A stretch of 64,000 nucleotides of DNA from Humulus lupulus. Taxonomy: Eukaryota > Streptophyta > Magnoliopsida > Rosales > Cannabaceae. The DNA lies in assembly GCF_963169125.1 (NCBI RefSeq), contig NC_084793.1:225726360-225790359 (forward strand), given 5' to 3'. Numbering within the stretch: position 1 is the first letter of the stretch; every line of letters begins with the position of its first letter. Positions 12,071 through 22,189 of this stretch are shown here, in pieces. Position numbers and translations under genes: made by a program. The notes below the pieces were generated by a model, which saw nothing but the letters and a program-made list of their open reading frames with translations, searched no databases and was not told the origin of the DNA.

Positions 12071-12673
12071 ATGATGACTGTGGAGGATCGGGCATCAAAG
12101 AAGGCTCGGACAGAGGACGATGAAATAACCTTCTCTGATTCTGATGCCCAGCATGTCCGATTCCCACATTCCGATCCGCTGGTCGTGGATGTTCAGATTG
12201 CCAACATGATGGTGAAAAGAGTGTTGGTCGATACAGGAAGTTCAGTTAACATCCTGTATAAATCTTCGCCGGAACGAATGAAGTTGTCTGTCAAGGACTT
12301 GGAGCCATGCAACCAAACAATTTATGGTTTCTCTAGTGAGGGACTCGCTCCAACAGGGTCAATTAGGCTTCCAGTAACAGCAGGTACAGCGCCCGCTACC
12401 AGGACATTACTCACTACTTTCATAGTAGTTGATTGTCCTTCGGCCTATAATGTTGTAATTGGAAGGCCCATACTGGTTGACCTTCGGGCCGTCACCTCTA
12501 TATGGCACCTGGCCATAAAGTTCCCAACAGATGCAGGGGTAGGATGCGTATTGGGAAATCAAAGGGAAGCAAGGGAGTGCTACAATGCCTCAATCACTAA
12601 GGCCAAGAAAGGTATGTCGAGGAGTGCTCCCTCAGAAAAGTTGCAGATGGCGATTGATGTACAAGCCCAATAA
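12071..12673 (+). pseudogene. Tat-A aspartic protease region
   Basis: In the same frame as the gag core. The active-site triad is intact in VLVDTGSSVNILY (about residue 55), and the flap-side sequence SAYNVVIGRPIL lies about 80 residues later, as in Tat proteases. It would cleave the Gag-Pol polyprotein. The frame closes at a TAA at 12671, with another stop about 20 bases on, before the RT region. Confidence 0.82.
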
Positions 12674-14205
12674 GGTGATGAAGTCACCAAATAGGGTGTT
12701 GCCCAAAGTGAGGATAGAGACTTAGATCCTCGCTTCGGGAATTTTGAAGAAGATGTAGGAACTGTCGAGGACCTTGAGGAGGTCCAACTCGACGAAAAGT
12801 TTCCGACCAGAGTTATAAAGGTCGGAAAAAATTTAGAAGCAACAACCAAACACGCACTGGTGGAATTTTTGAGGAAGAACCAGGAAGTTTTCGCCTGGTC
12901 ACATAAAGACATGGCTGGGATAGATCCTGCAGTAATCAGCCATGTCCTGAACGTTGACAAAAACTTTCCACTCGTGCAACAGAAAAGAAGGCTGCTCAAT
13001 AAAGACAGATCAAAAGCCTTAAAAGAGGAAGTTGAAAAACTAAAGGAGAATGGGTTCATCAGGGTGGCGTTTTATCCATCGTGAGTCTCTAATCCAGTAC
13101 TGGTTCCTAAGCCGAATGGCAAATGGCGAACCTGTGTGGATTTAACAGACCTTAATAAAGCCTGCCCTAAAGATTGCTTCCCACTCCCAAGGATCGACCA
13201 GCTGGTCGATGCAACTGCAGGCCATGAGATCCTCTCTTTCATGGATGCATACTCAGGATACAATCAGATTAGTATGCATCCCACTGACGAGGATCACACT
13301 AGCTTTCGGACCGATACGGGGCTATACTGTTACAAAGTAATGCCCTTCGGACTGAAAAATGCTGGTGCGACTTACCAGCGACTAGTTAACCACATGTTTA
13401 AGGAGTTAATCGGAGTAAACATGGAGGTGTACGTTGATGACATGCTGGTAAAGTCAAAAAAGGCATAAGGACATGTGAAGGATATACAAGAGTGTTTCAG
13501 CATTCTGAATAAATATCAAATGAAGCTAAATCCTCTCAAGTGTTCCTTCGCAGTAGGATCAGGGAAGTTCTTGGGATTCATCGTTAATTAGAGAGGAATC
13601 AAAGCTAATCCCGAAAAGATCAAGGCCCTGATCGATATGAAATCGCCAGTAAAGATCAAAGATGTGCAAAGTTTGACTGGAAGAATTGCCGCGCTCAGTA
13701 GATTTATTTCAAAATCGACGGATAAGTGCGTCCCTTTCTTTAATCTACTCAGGGGCAACAAGAAGTTCGAGTGGACTGAAGACTACGAACAGACTTTCCA
13801 AGCCTTAAAAGCCCACAAGGTGCAGTCTCCCGTCTTATCAAAGCCTATAGATGGGGAAACTTTGTTCATATACCTAGTGATCACCGAATATGCTGCTAGT
13901 GCGGTGCTAGTAAGGGAAGAAGAAGGCGTCCAAAAGGCGGTGTATTATGTGAGCAAGAGGTTAATCGGGGCCGAATTGAGATATCCCCCCATCGAAAGAT
14001 TGGCCTATTGCCTAATTTTGGCCTCACGGAAGTTATGTCCTTACTTCCAAGCCCATCCAATCACGGTCTTGACTAATCAGCCCCTTCGGTAAGTTTTGCA
14101 AAAGCCAGAGGGTGCTGGTCGTTTGTTGAAATGGAAAGTTGAACTCGGACAATTTGATATAACATACTCACTGCGAGCAGCAATAAAAGGACAAGTCTTG
14201 GCTTA
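12674..14205 (+). pseudogene. Tat-A reverse transcriptase and RNase H, degenerate
   Basis: Continuous in one frame with point stops at 13082, 13466, about 13590, 14090 and 14204. RT landmarks in order: EKLKENGFIRVAFYPS, VLVPKPNGKWRTCVD, FPLPRIDQLVD, LSFMDAYSGYNQI, VMPFGLKNAGATYQR, and the catalytic YVDDMLVKS (intact) near 13434. RNase H begins near 13780 (FEWTEDYEQTF) and shows VYYVSKRLIGAELRYPPIE, but the nuclease Asp and Glu are not convincingly preserved. Most stops sit where relatives have Gln or Trp (for example before VSNPVLVPK and after TNQPLR), consistent with C-to-T or G-to-A decay. Integrase should follow but is deleted after 14205. Confidence 0.88.
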
Positions 14206-14232
14206 AACACCTGCGACTCGGCTGCTGGAGTA

Positions 14233-14380
14233 CTCGGACCGAACTGGGAAGGACCATACCAGATTGAAGAAGTCCTTCATCCAGCCACATACAAACTTGC
14301 ACGCTTAAATGGAGATCTCATTTCGTGCTATTGGAATGGAGAACACTTGCGCAAGTATTATCAATCAACAGTCATTCTTA
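14233..14380 (+). pseudogene. Tat-A integrase C-terminal remnant
   Basis: LGPNWEGPYQIEEVLHPATY is the conserved end of Ty3 integrases, followed by GEHLRKYYQ. It is in a different frame from the RT and the catalytic core is missing, so there was an internal deletion at about 14206-14232. The next 670 bases, 14381-15051, are AT-rich spacer without a gene I can support. Confidence 0.8.
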
Positions 14381-16775
14381 AAGGACTGGCGTGCATTAAT
14401 TTTTTCTTTTTACAAGTTTTGAAAAATGGTTAGTCATGTTATATGGCTAATCGCTTATAAGTGTAAGATCTTTTAAAGATCACTCATAAAGACATGTTTA
14501 GCCCATTTAAATACGAGAATTATAAGGGACTGTGCGCAGCCAGTCGTTCTTGCCAAATTTTGTAATTTTTTACAAGTATTTGTTCATTATGTGTGTTATT
14601 TTGTTGTATTACAAGTTTTGCATTTTATACCGAGCAGTAATGTTCGTACAGGTCGTAGTCAAGGCAAGTGACCAAGGACCTAAAGCTCCTCAGTCACTTG
14701 GGGGGCATATAAGGTACATTGATAGCAAAGCATACCAAGAGGTATGTAAACACATGAACAAAATAAGTGAAAGCATGCTACGGTACTTAGAGTATTTTTC
14801 AAAATGTATATTTTGTTAAATCAAGCCAAAGTACTATGCTAAGTTCGGTCCTGCGAACAAATGTTATAATAAGCAGAAATATTATAATATCAAAGGGAAT
14901 TCTTTTGCACCGCAAGCAGTACTGCTTGGATGTAATTGTTCAAAAGTAAAAGGAAAATATGCTACCCATGCAGCAAAATTAAAAAGAAATCTGTCTTTAC
15001 ATCACAACCCGTAGGTCGTGTAATTAAAGAAAAGCAAAAGAACAAAAAACTCTAAGGAGCTTGAGGAGCAGGAGGATCCGTTGGAGCATTTTGATCGACC
15101 ACGTCACCTCCAGCTTCTCCTCCCTCCACTCCGGCGGCTGGTTGAATGCTTGGGGAAGCAGGGACCCTAGCTCTCTCTTCGGCAGCTAACCGAGCAGTAC
15201 AGCGGGCCTGCTCGGCCTTCCTAGCATCCTCTGGGAGGTAACTGAAATCGGCACTTTGGTTGTGTTTCCAAAAATCGTAGAAACACCGAAGTGTCGCGTT
15301 CTTATACCTCTCCAGATCCTTGGCATTGGTGAGCTTAAGCTGCTCCACCTGGCTTTTAAGAACAGCAATGGTCGCGTCCTTAGCGAGATGCTCCTCCCTA
15401 AGTTTTTTGACTTCACGCCATTGGATTCGGGTGGACTCCCGGTAGTCATCCCTATACTTCCTAAGAGTTTCCACAGATGCTTGCTTCTCTGCCAGCTCTG
15501 CCACCAAGGCATCCTTCTACTAGGTGACCACCTCCAACTCCCCAACATGCCTAGCCTCTGGGGCTTGAAGCTCCTCAATGACCTTCGCCTGAGACTGCTC
15601 GATGCTGGCACCAGTGCAAGTACGAGAATCGGTCATTGTCACCATGGCCTGCAGTCAAAGAATAAGAATTAGGCTATATTACAAGAAGGAAAAATAAAAA
15701 CCAAAATCGCAAAAAGAGAAAGAGTGCTTACACTGGCCACTTCATTAAGAGCCATGTTGAGGATCTGATCGACCCCCATGTTCTCAGCCTCAGGCATTGC
15801 CTCCCTGCAATGGTCATGCTTCAGGATATGAGCAAGGCGATCTTTAGCCAATCGTAGGGAACAGCTCGAGAGTCTGGCCCCAGGAAGTTCAGTTTGCTAG
15901 GCTTGTTCTTTTTGAGCCGTAGGCGAAGGATTTGTGGCGGCAGGCGGGGCTCCCTTCTCAGCAGGAGCAGGTGGTTGAGCAGAAGGTTGGCCAGAGGGCC
16001 CATCCTTTGAAGGATCAGCTGCTCGACCCTTCTTGGCCGAGGGTGCTTGGCTAGACTTGCCATCGTGTCTCCTGGCCGATTTCCTCCGTTGGACCAGGGG
16101 AACTTCCTCCTCCTCCTGAGTCTGGTATAAGTTGAAAACATTGGGGGAGGCCATTTCTGCCGAAAAAGATAAGCATGTAGATAGTAAGACAAAAATAGAT
16201 GATACATTACGGTACATCAGAAAAGAAGTAAGGAAAATTACAAAGTCCAATACCCGAGCTACTACTACTTGTCGCTACACTACTGACTCTACTAGTCATA
16301 CACACACTCTCTGGCACGAAGTAGTCTGGCCCTAGATTTGGAGTATACGTAAAATTTCCGTCCCCGTCAAATAAGTGACAGGGAGTTGGCATGCTATTTA
16401 AAAGCGAAATAACGGTACCGTTTTCGTCTGAAGACTCATCCAAGTCTACGACAACTTCTGCTGCCTTTTGTTTCCCCTTCCCTTGGGGGGCAAAAGGCCT
16501 TTCTGCTGAGGGGGCGCCAGTCGGTTCCCTGATCATAACCCCAGTCGGTCTCCTTCAAGGAGGGGACGCTGGGGGTTGCTGTTCTGGATGCCCCTCGGCA
16601 GTGGCGTCTGCCACCACGGGTTCCCTCGTTTCCTGACGAGGGGTCAGGAGGCCAGATAGCCTCAAGTTTTCATCAGTGACCAGAGACTTAACGCTTTTTT
16701 CAGCGTCAGTCATCCTGGCCAATGCGTTGGACCTCAACACCATGTCTGGTGTTGGGTTTGAGCGTAGCCATGGTC

Positions 16776-16855
16776 CTGAAAGGCACAAGATACTTTAGAG
16801 AAGTACAAAGAAATTTGCTAAGAAAAAGTAGCGACCAGTGGAAAGGGACATTTAC
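16776..16855 (-). other. aORF intron (80 nt)
   Basis: Donor GAG|GTAAAT, acceptor CCTTTCAG|GACC. The frame on both sides is protein-like, and the intervening sequence is AT-richer. Confidence 0.6.
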
Positions 16856-17056
16856 CTCCTCGAGCGAAGGCCAAGTTTTTCGTAATCATGTCGGGTGTGA
16901 GGAAATACTCCTGGCTGTATTTCCCCCACGTTGGAGATATGGGTGGTGTCACTCAGGTATGTTCGGTTTGTTTCCTGGTGACAGAAATGAAAAAAGCCCG
17001 TCCCGGACTGTTGAGGGTTGGACTTAAGGTCAAAAAGTAAGTTGACCTCGTGAGGA

Positions 17057-17061
17057 GTAGG
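17057..17061 (+). repeat. Solo-LTR target-site duplication, left (GTAGG)
   Basis: Perfect match to GTAGG at 17857-17861. Confidence 0.9.
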
Positions 17062-17856
17062 TGTTGACGCCATTTTTCGTCAACGGTGAAAGAAGAGCAC
17101 GTAAACAATTACTAATAATGGCCAATTAAAAAATAACAACACAAAGCACGATTTTTACGTGGTTTAGCAGTTAAATCTGCCTAGTCCACGAGTCTCTGTT
17201 ATTAAACTCAAGATTACCTCTAAAAATTCTTAAGCATGAATTCTTCAGAGTTTTCTCTCAAGGTTCAGAATTTCGGTCCATTACAATGGTGCATGACCTC
17301 TCTATTTATAGAGAAGGTTGCAGAATACTATCCCACATATTTTGGGTAGTTACTCTTTTTGTATAGATAAATTAAATGGCTTTAAATGCCTGCATTCCAC
17401 TATAAAAGGAAACGTCCCCTGAAGACCAGGGGGCATATAACTAATCGAATAATATCCCATGATTTTATGGGATTTACAATAATAAATGCAGAACACGCCC
17501 CTTATAAACAACACTTATAGATATTCAAGGTCATTATCATATATCTCCAAGGCCTTAGTCTCCCAGGTTTCTCATCAGCTTTCGAGCTAATGACATCTCC
17601 CAAGGTCACATGGCTTCGAGATCATACGTATGTCAGGCTCGGAGCCCCTGATCCGAGGTCATTCCTGAGGATAGATGCGTCTCGGGAGCTATCTTTCGAG
17701 ATCGTGAACGTTTCGAGGCCACCACATTCGAGGTCGTCTCGAGTCTTGCAGGCTCGATATTTAATCCTGGAGCATACTTCGAACTTTACGGGTTCATTCG
17801 CTGCGAATCCAGCTTTCGAGGTCACATTTAACATGGCTCGAAATCTGGGTATAACA
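17062..17856 (-). mobile_element. Solo LTR of a second Tat family (Tat-B type), 795 bp
   Basis: On the minus strand it starts TGTTATACCC and ends GTCAACA, with TG..CA ends and a perfect 5-bp duplication. It is related throughout to the LTR at 39688-40361 (shared ACGTGGTT-AG-AATTAAATCT and the TCGAGNTC-rich part). No PBS or coding sequence, so it is a solo LTR left by unequal recombination. It splits the aORF exon after the Lys-Pro codons; removing one GTAGG copy and the LTR restores the frame. Confidence 0.9.
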
Positions 17857-17861
17857 GTAGG
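17857..17861 (+). repeat. Solo-LTR target-site duplication, right (GTAGG)
   Basis: Partner of 17057-17061. Confidence 0.9.
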
Positions 17862-18482
17862 CTTTGGCCATTTTTTGAGTTTGTAAAGGATATAGAGTGC
17901 AGCAAGCATTCTATATCCGTTTGGAGTAATTTGAAAGGGGGAAACACCGAAGTAGTTTTCCACCCCCTGATAGAACGGATGTAGAGGAAGGGTAGCCCCC
18001 GCCTCTATATGGTACCTCGATCAGGTGCTGTAGACACCCCTAGGCAAGTTAGCCCTCTGGTCAGCAGCAGGGATCTTGAGATTGACCCCAGTGAGAGGAT
18101 ACTTCCTAAGGTAATTGGCAAGCATCCTGGGAGTCACCTGGCTGAGGGGAGAAAGATACCACTCGACATCAGGAAGGTTTGAATGCCGAGGGCGAGCCCT
18201 GACCTGAATGCGAGGGTCCGGGGCAGTGTTTTCTCAACCACTGGTCGAGGGAACCCTAGCTTGCGAATCAGGCTGGGCTGGAGGATTTGGAATGTTTTAA
18301 GGGTTTCGTTTCTTTTTGCCTGGAGATTTAGAGCGGGCCATTTTAGGTGGTGATGGTTGAGGTCTAGAATAGGAAAGTCTTGAGAATGGAATCTCGTGAA
18401 CACGCTGAGCCGGCTGTTCTTCACCTTCAAGAAGATCGTCTTCGATTGGCCGCTCACCTCCCCACAAATCTGGCATTAAAAT

Positions 18483-18941
18483 CTACGAACATAAAAATGG
18501 GGAGGTGAGAATGGAGAATCTAGAAAGTCGGTTAGAATAACGCTGGTCGTGTATAAAAGTCAAACTTTTATACAATAGCAATCTAACAAAAAACTAATTT
18601 TTTCACACGAACAGTTTGAAAGGCAGATCAAAAGTGAAAGTAAAAAGTTTTTGAAAAAAGCTTTTTCAACTCCTTTATGGGCGGGAAAAACTCAGTTTTT
18701 CAACTAGCATAAAAATCGAATTTTTACTTTGGTTTTACGTCCTAAATTTATTATCTCAGTTATCAAACTAACTCGTAACTCCTAAATAGCAAAGAAAACA
18801 TCATCCTATCTAGTATCACCCGATAAATCCCCTACTTTCATGCAACTCAACCTAGGAACACAGACAACACCAGCACTTAACAGTTAACTCACAGAGGCAT
18901 GCACGGCAAAAAATAAAAAGCAGAATAGTTATGAAACTTAC
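18483..18941 (-). other. aORF leader intron (459 nt)
   Basis: Donor TTTG|GTAAGTTT at 18942/18941 matches the plant consensus well, acceptor TTCGTAG|ATTTTAATG at 18483/18482. The upstream exon would be an untranslated leader of roughly 150 nt. Confidence 0.5.
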
Positions 18942-19094
18942 CAAAGCAAAGATCGTGGAAGTTTGAAGGAGTTTCAAGCGTAGACGAACGAATGACTGGT
19001 TCCTTGAAACGCTGAAAGATGGTTCTTCGGAGAGAATGAAGGTTCTGATTTTAGGGTTTCTTGAAGGAGAAATAACTTGCGTAAAAAGGAAAAG

Positions 19095-19125
19095 AAGACT
19101 CAGAGAAGGCTATATATATTTTTTG
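19095..19125 (-). promoter_or_regulatory. Candidate aORF promoter (TATATATA)
   Basis: On the minus strand AAAAAATATATATAGCC lies about 150 nt upstream of the leader donor, followed by a CT-rich leader. It is placed only about 250 bp from the 3' LTR and points away from it, so the aORF would be transcribed from its own promoter. Confidence 0.45.
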
Positions 19126-19341
19126 TCTGTGGCATGAAAGAAGAAGTAATCATCAGTTTCCTCTTTTCGAAGCATGGGGAAGGGTGATAGCCGTCAATAG
19201 GTTACTTGGGAACCAAAAGGCCGTGATTAGACAGGGGTAGGTTACTTTTCCCAAGGATGCACGAACTACTCTCACAGATCTGGTGGGGTAATCGAAGAGT
19301 CGTTTTCCTTAAAGTTTATTTATTGCTGGTCATAATAAATA

Positions 19342-19356
19342 AACTTGGGGGGCAAA
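19342..19356 (+). promoter_or_regulatory. Tat-A polypurine tract
   Basis: ACTTGGGGGGCAAA directly precedes the TG of the 3' LTR; it primes plus-strand DNA synthesis. Confidence 0.75.
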
Positions 19357-19500
19357 TGTTATCCAAAAAATAGGCACGGGTGACGTGGCATGCGTTTTTA
19401 AACACGTGGCTGACACTTGGCAGAGTTCTGTTCGAACATCGACCAGTAAGACCTTCCTGGTGTGGCAGTTAAGTTTTCCTTACGACCAGCATGGTCGTAC
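19357..19500 (+). repeat. Tat-A 3' LTR, first 144 bp
   Basis: Matches the head of the 5' LTR (TGTTATCCAAAAAATAGG, ACGTGGCTGACAC, GACCAGCATGGTCGTA) and stops abruptly at GTCGTAC where Athila-like sequence begins. Confidence 0.85.
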
Positions 19501-22164
19501 ATTTAAGTTTGGGGGTAGTGTGTATGTGTTTTTCTTTGTGTTTTTGTATGTTTTTCATTTGTTGTAAAATAAAAAATATATTATTTTATTTGTTTTGTTT
19601 GAAAAAAAAAATATTGGTGATTTTCATTTTTCGACGATAAGAATTATAATTGAAATTGTTCTTAATTCTTAGAAAAGTATAAATAAATCTTAAGCTTTGT
19701 TGTTAATTTTTGAGTTAGTTTTGTTTAATTATAATTTTTTTTTCTTTTCATTATATGACACTTTTCTATTCTATTTGAATTGTTATGATATTTGGACAAA
19801 GTTTATTTAAACATTAAATTCTTTAAATCTAAAAAAAAATAGAAAAATCCTAGAATTTGCTTGATTATCTCTTGAGATTTAATTTACTTTTGTTTGCATA
19901 AGCTTGTCTAATGTTCACATGATGATTTGATGTTTTTGTGTTTGCATGTTAAATATTTATTTTGAAAACAATTTTAACTTTTTAATTAATTACATAAGCT
20001 TTACTTTTATTTGTGATTTTCTTTGAACTATTTCCATTATGTAATTTTTGATGAAAACAATTGACATCACCAATTAAAAAAAATGTGTGTGTTTTTAATT
20101 TTTCATTTGCTGGAGGACTAGCAATATATTAAGTTTGTGAGTGTGATAACTCTACAAAATAGAGTTATTTTACCACTTTTTATGTGCTAATTGTTGCTTA
20201 ATTCTTGAGTTTTTAATTGATTTATTAAGTTTTAAAGTAATTTTGAATTTATTGGGTTTATTTTGATTTTATATATTTTTGTGTGTTTTTATAGTTATTT
20301 TGTTGTAAAATGTTGTAGTTAATTATTTAAATTATTGTGTCTAGTTAGAAGTAAAAAAATGTGTATTTTATTGAAACTAAATGTTAAATTAAATTAAGTT
20401 TTAATTAATATTTTCAATGAATTAATATGATTTATTTTATAATTGAAAATATTTGATTTTGATTTAATTTATGTTTATTTTGTAGGGAGTATGTTGTATT
20501 TTTCTTTGGGGTTTGAAAAGTAAGGAAAAGAAAGAAAAAAATGGCAATTTTGAAAACAAAGGCTCACCAGCCACGAGAAGCTTATTGGTCGAAGCCTCCC
20601 TGTCCAGCCACGCCTGGGCCTGCCTTCCCACCTTTTGGGCCCGCCTGCTTCATCTCAGCCAGGCCCACCCGAAGCCCACTCCTCCCAGGCGTTACCTTCG
20701 GTCCATGCCACTTTCTCCAGCCGAACTCACCCAGCAGCCCACCAGAAGCTCCAGGCCCAATCACACCTCCAGCTGCTCCCAACCAGCCCGTGTACTCCTC
20801 CCAACCAGCTGCTCCCAGCCAAAGCCCACCCACGCCTGCCAGCTCCTCCTGGGCCGCCTACTTCAATCCCCAGCCAGTAGCATCCTTCAGTTTCCCAGCC
20901 GCCTGGCACCAGGCCCACCACCGAGCCCAGCAACCTCTGGCCCACGCCAAACCAAGCCTGCCACCAGCAACCACCAAGCCATTTTTTCCCTTGTTTTTCT
21001 TGAGCCCATAAATTGCACCTTGTCTCCTTGTCCCTTTTGTTTAAAAATACCACATTTTTACCCAAACTTGTCTACACATTTTACCCCAAAATCAATATTA
21101 CACCTAAAATTTATCCATATTTTCCATATTATTATTAATTTAAATTGATTATTTTAATACTCTCATTTTGGCTATAAATAAGGAATTTTCAAGACCATTT
21201 AGGGGTGCTTATTTTGGGAGAGGTTATACTACAAAATTTCTACACTTGGAAGACCACTCCATTCTTTTCATCTTTTTCTTCTTTTTGGTCATTTTTTTTC
21301 TATGAGTTTTTAGAGGAAAAATTTGGGGGTTTCTCCTCCAAATTTTCCTATTTATGTTTGTAATTTCTATTCTAGTTATGTGCTTCTAATCTTTTTCATA
21401 AGATTATTAAGGTGATGATGGAACAATATGTAACTAGATAGTATTTATGTTGTATGTTGATTTCCCATTTTGTGCAATAAAGTTTATAGATTTTCTTCTT
21501 CAAATATTTTCTTTCATCTTAAATATCTTGTATTTTTTATTGTTAGAACATATTTACACTTTGTTCTTCATTAGTGCAAAAACATAATATTCTTTGTGTA
21601 AGACGTGTCATTAAATTGTATACATCCAATGCTTAGAACAAAAATATTATGTTTTGCCTTATAAATAATGTTATTTGATTTTTTGTTATCTCATTAGGTT
21701 GATTCACATTAAATACTTTTAAATTATACTTTTTGAAAAGTGAAGAAAAATCATATCTTTTTAGAAGTAATCTGTGCTTAAAATTATAAATCTATTTGGA
21801 AAATTATAGTTTGACTTATTTTAACTATCACTAAAACTTGAGAATCAATATACTAATAAGTATTATTAAACTTACATTTTGTGGATTCTAGTATCTTAAT
21901 AATCTTTCTTTTAACACTTATTTTCAAATCATTATTGGTTTATGTTTATTCTCTTAAATAGTTTTATTTTCAATCTTTTATTTTACGTTCATAACATTAA
22001 AATTCATCAATCTTTGGAGTTAGGTTATAATTTATTAATTTTGGTTTAAAATAGTTTTCTTTTTTATTTTAGACAACTCATTTGGGTTCGATCTCATGCT
22101 TACAGGAACACTATATTTCATATACGATTCATGGGCTTACGAGTATAAATTTTTAAAACATACA
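19501..22164 (+). mobile_element. Athila-like element, 3' end (internal tail plus LTR)
   Basis: 19501-20143 is AT-rich internal tail containing GGAGGACTAGCAATATATT and AAGTTTG(G/T)G, typical just upstream of Athila LTRs. The LTR runs from TGATAACTCTACAAAATAG at 20144 to about 22164 (AACATACA). No Athila gag-pol is present, so this is a 3' fragment truncated on the left where it meets Tat-A. A Pro-rich open frame at 20513-21148 lies in a GC-rich island and is not accepted as a gene. Confidence 0.7.
20560..20960. other. GC-rich, GCCCA-dense island inside the Athila-like LTR
   Basis: About 400 bp of roughly 60 per cent GC in otherwise AT-rich DNA. GGCCCA, AGCCCA and TGGGCC words recur every 20-40 bases. 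The related LTR at 1-260 has the same kind of island but different word order. Confidence 0.7.
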
Positions 22165-22189
22165 TGTTTTGGGTCCATCAAGTTACCAT

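Larger units (their letters stand above)
15052..18476 (-). pseudogene. Tat-A antisense ORF (aORF), Transposase_28-like, five coding exons
   Basis: Reads opposite to gag-pol. ATG at 18476, 6 nt after a TTCGTAG acceptor. Exon 1 (18476-16856, split by the solo LTR) carries a basic SPGKKKRNP and the Transposase_28 ('putative gypsy type transposon') block: LPLHPFYQGVENYFG, FQITPNGYRMLAALYILY, then HEVNLLFDLKSNPQQ. Exon 2 16775-16254, exon 3 16156-about 15729, exon 4 15648-15052; all junctions have GT and AG. The last exon is a coiled coil (VETLRKYRDDY... KSQVEQLKL) with a Pro/Gly tail. Stops near 18303, 18236 and 18025, a frameshift near 16925 and the LTR insertion make it dead. Role of this protein is unknown; it is known only from Tat-type elements. 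Confidence 0.75.
9125..19500 (+). mobile_element. Tat-A: Tat-lineage Ty3 retrotransposon with antisense extra ORF
   Basis: A 606-bp 5' LTR (TGTTATCC...TCAACA), gag, protease, RT and RNase H in order, a remnant of integrase, an antisense multi-exon gene, a PPT and the first 144 bp of the 3' LTR. The gag-pol layout plus an antisense ORF between pol and the 3' LTR is the known hallmark of the Tat group (Grande, RIRE2, Retand, Ogre relatives). It inserted after CAAAC at 9120-9124 in the T1 LTR; the partner duplication is lost with the truncated 3' LTR. Confidence 0.87.

Noticed and set aside
20513..21148. 211-residue Pro-rich protein
   Set aside because: Lies in the GC island of an LTR; the other LTR copy does not keep the frame; low-complexity composition explains it.
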